Assembly: GCF_902806685.2 (NCBI RefSeq) | Contig: NC_048553.1 | Coordinates: 434,001 to 498,000, forward strand | Source: Maniola hyperantus | Taxonomy: Eukaryota; Arthropoda; Insecta; Lepidoptera; Nymphalidae | Reading direction: 5' to 3' | Length of the DNA stretch: 64,000 nt | Shown: piece by piece, positions 63,853 to 64,000 of the stretch | Layout: every line of letters begins with the position of its first letter | Numbering within the stretch: position 1 is the stretch's first letter | Translations under genes and position numbers: made by a program | Notes under the pieces: generated by a model | What the model was told of the DNA's origin: nothing | Database searches by the model: none | The model's input: the letters and a program-made list of their open reading frames with translations, nothing else

Positions 63853-64000
63853 TAGTGCGCGAAAGGTCGAGATGGCAATCGGGAAGGGAACGTCCCGTAC
63901 AGACACACAACCCGCGCGCAACCCGGTGCGGGCGAGCGTAGGTGATGTGCGGGTGTGCGAGGCGTCCCCCCGCCTCATACCCCGATTGCCATCTCAATAT
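63853..64000. mobile_element. MITE family H, reaching the window edge
   Basis: Starts atagtgcgcgaaaggtcgag and ends gattgccatctcaatat at or near the last base. The right end may extend beyond the window. Confidence 0.75.

Overview
The window looks like butterfly or moth (Lepidoptera) nuclear DNA. It is AT-rich, its genes are split by many GT-AG introns, and it is packed with short repeats of the kind common in lepidopteran genomes, such as the family carrying the gacttcgtccgcgtgga core. The species cannot be named from the sequence. No bacterial, viral or organellar gene was seen.

Two host genes are supported, arranged head to head. On the minus strand (14422 down to 817, continuing beyond position 1) lies the 5' part of a secreted carboxyl/cholinesterase. 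Five exons join in phase: signal peptide, N-terminal alpha/beta-hydrolase segment, HGGGF oxyanion motif and GQSAG nucleophile elbow. A good core promoter (TATA plus TCAGT initiator) sits in front of it. On the plus strand (40097 to 57613) lies a complete protein kinase D gene. Its fifteen coding exons join in phase to 823 residues: ubiquitin-like N-terminus, C1a, C1b, acidic linker, PH and kinase, with all catalytic residues and both activation-loop serines present.

Region by region: 1-14.5 kb is the esterase with repeat-filled introns. 14.5-40 kb is a gene-poor stretch of MITEs, tRNA-derived SINEs, LINE tails, a 55-bp satellite and nested insertions. 40-58 kb is protein kinase D, whose introns hold a solo LTR, a miniature LTR retrotransposon, a decayed THAP-domain gene, a foldback-like element and RTE tails. 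58-64 kb is 3' flank with MITEs.

The most interesting points are these. The kinase C1b exon is tandemly duplicated, about 164 identical bases offset by 177 bp, so use of the second splice donor would add 59 residues in frame. The kinase stop codon is TGA followed by C, then a splice donor and an in-frame exon with strongly coding-like third positions. The splice acceptor of the first kinase coding exon occurs a second time, fused to a transposable element, inside the esterase gene. Two inverted copies of a foldback-like element carry 9-bp target duplications. A 55-bp satellite appears to have grown from the end of a dispersed repeat.
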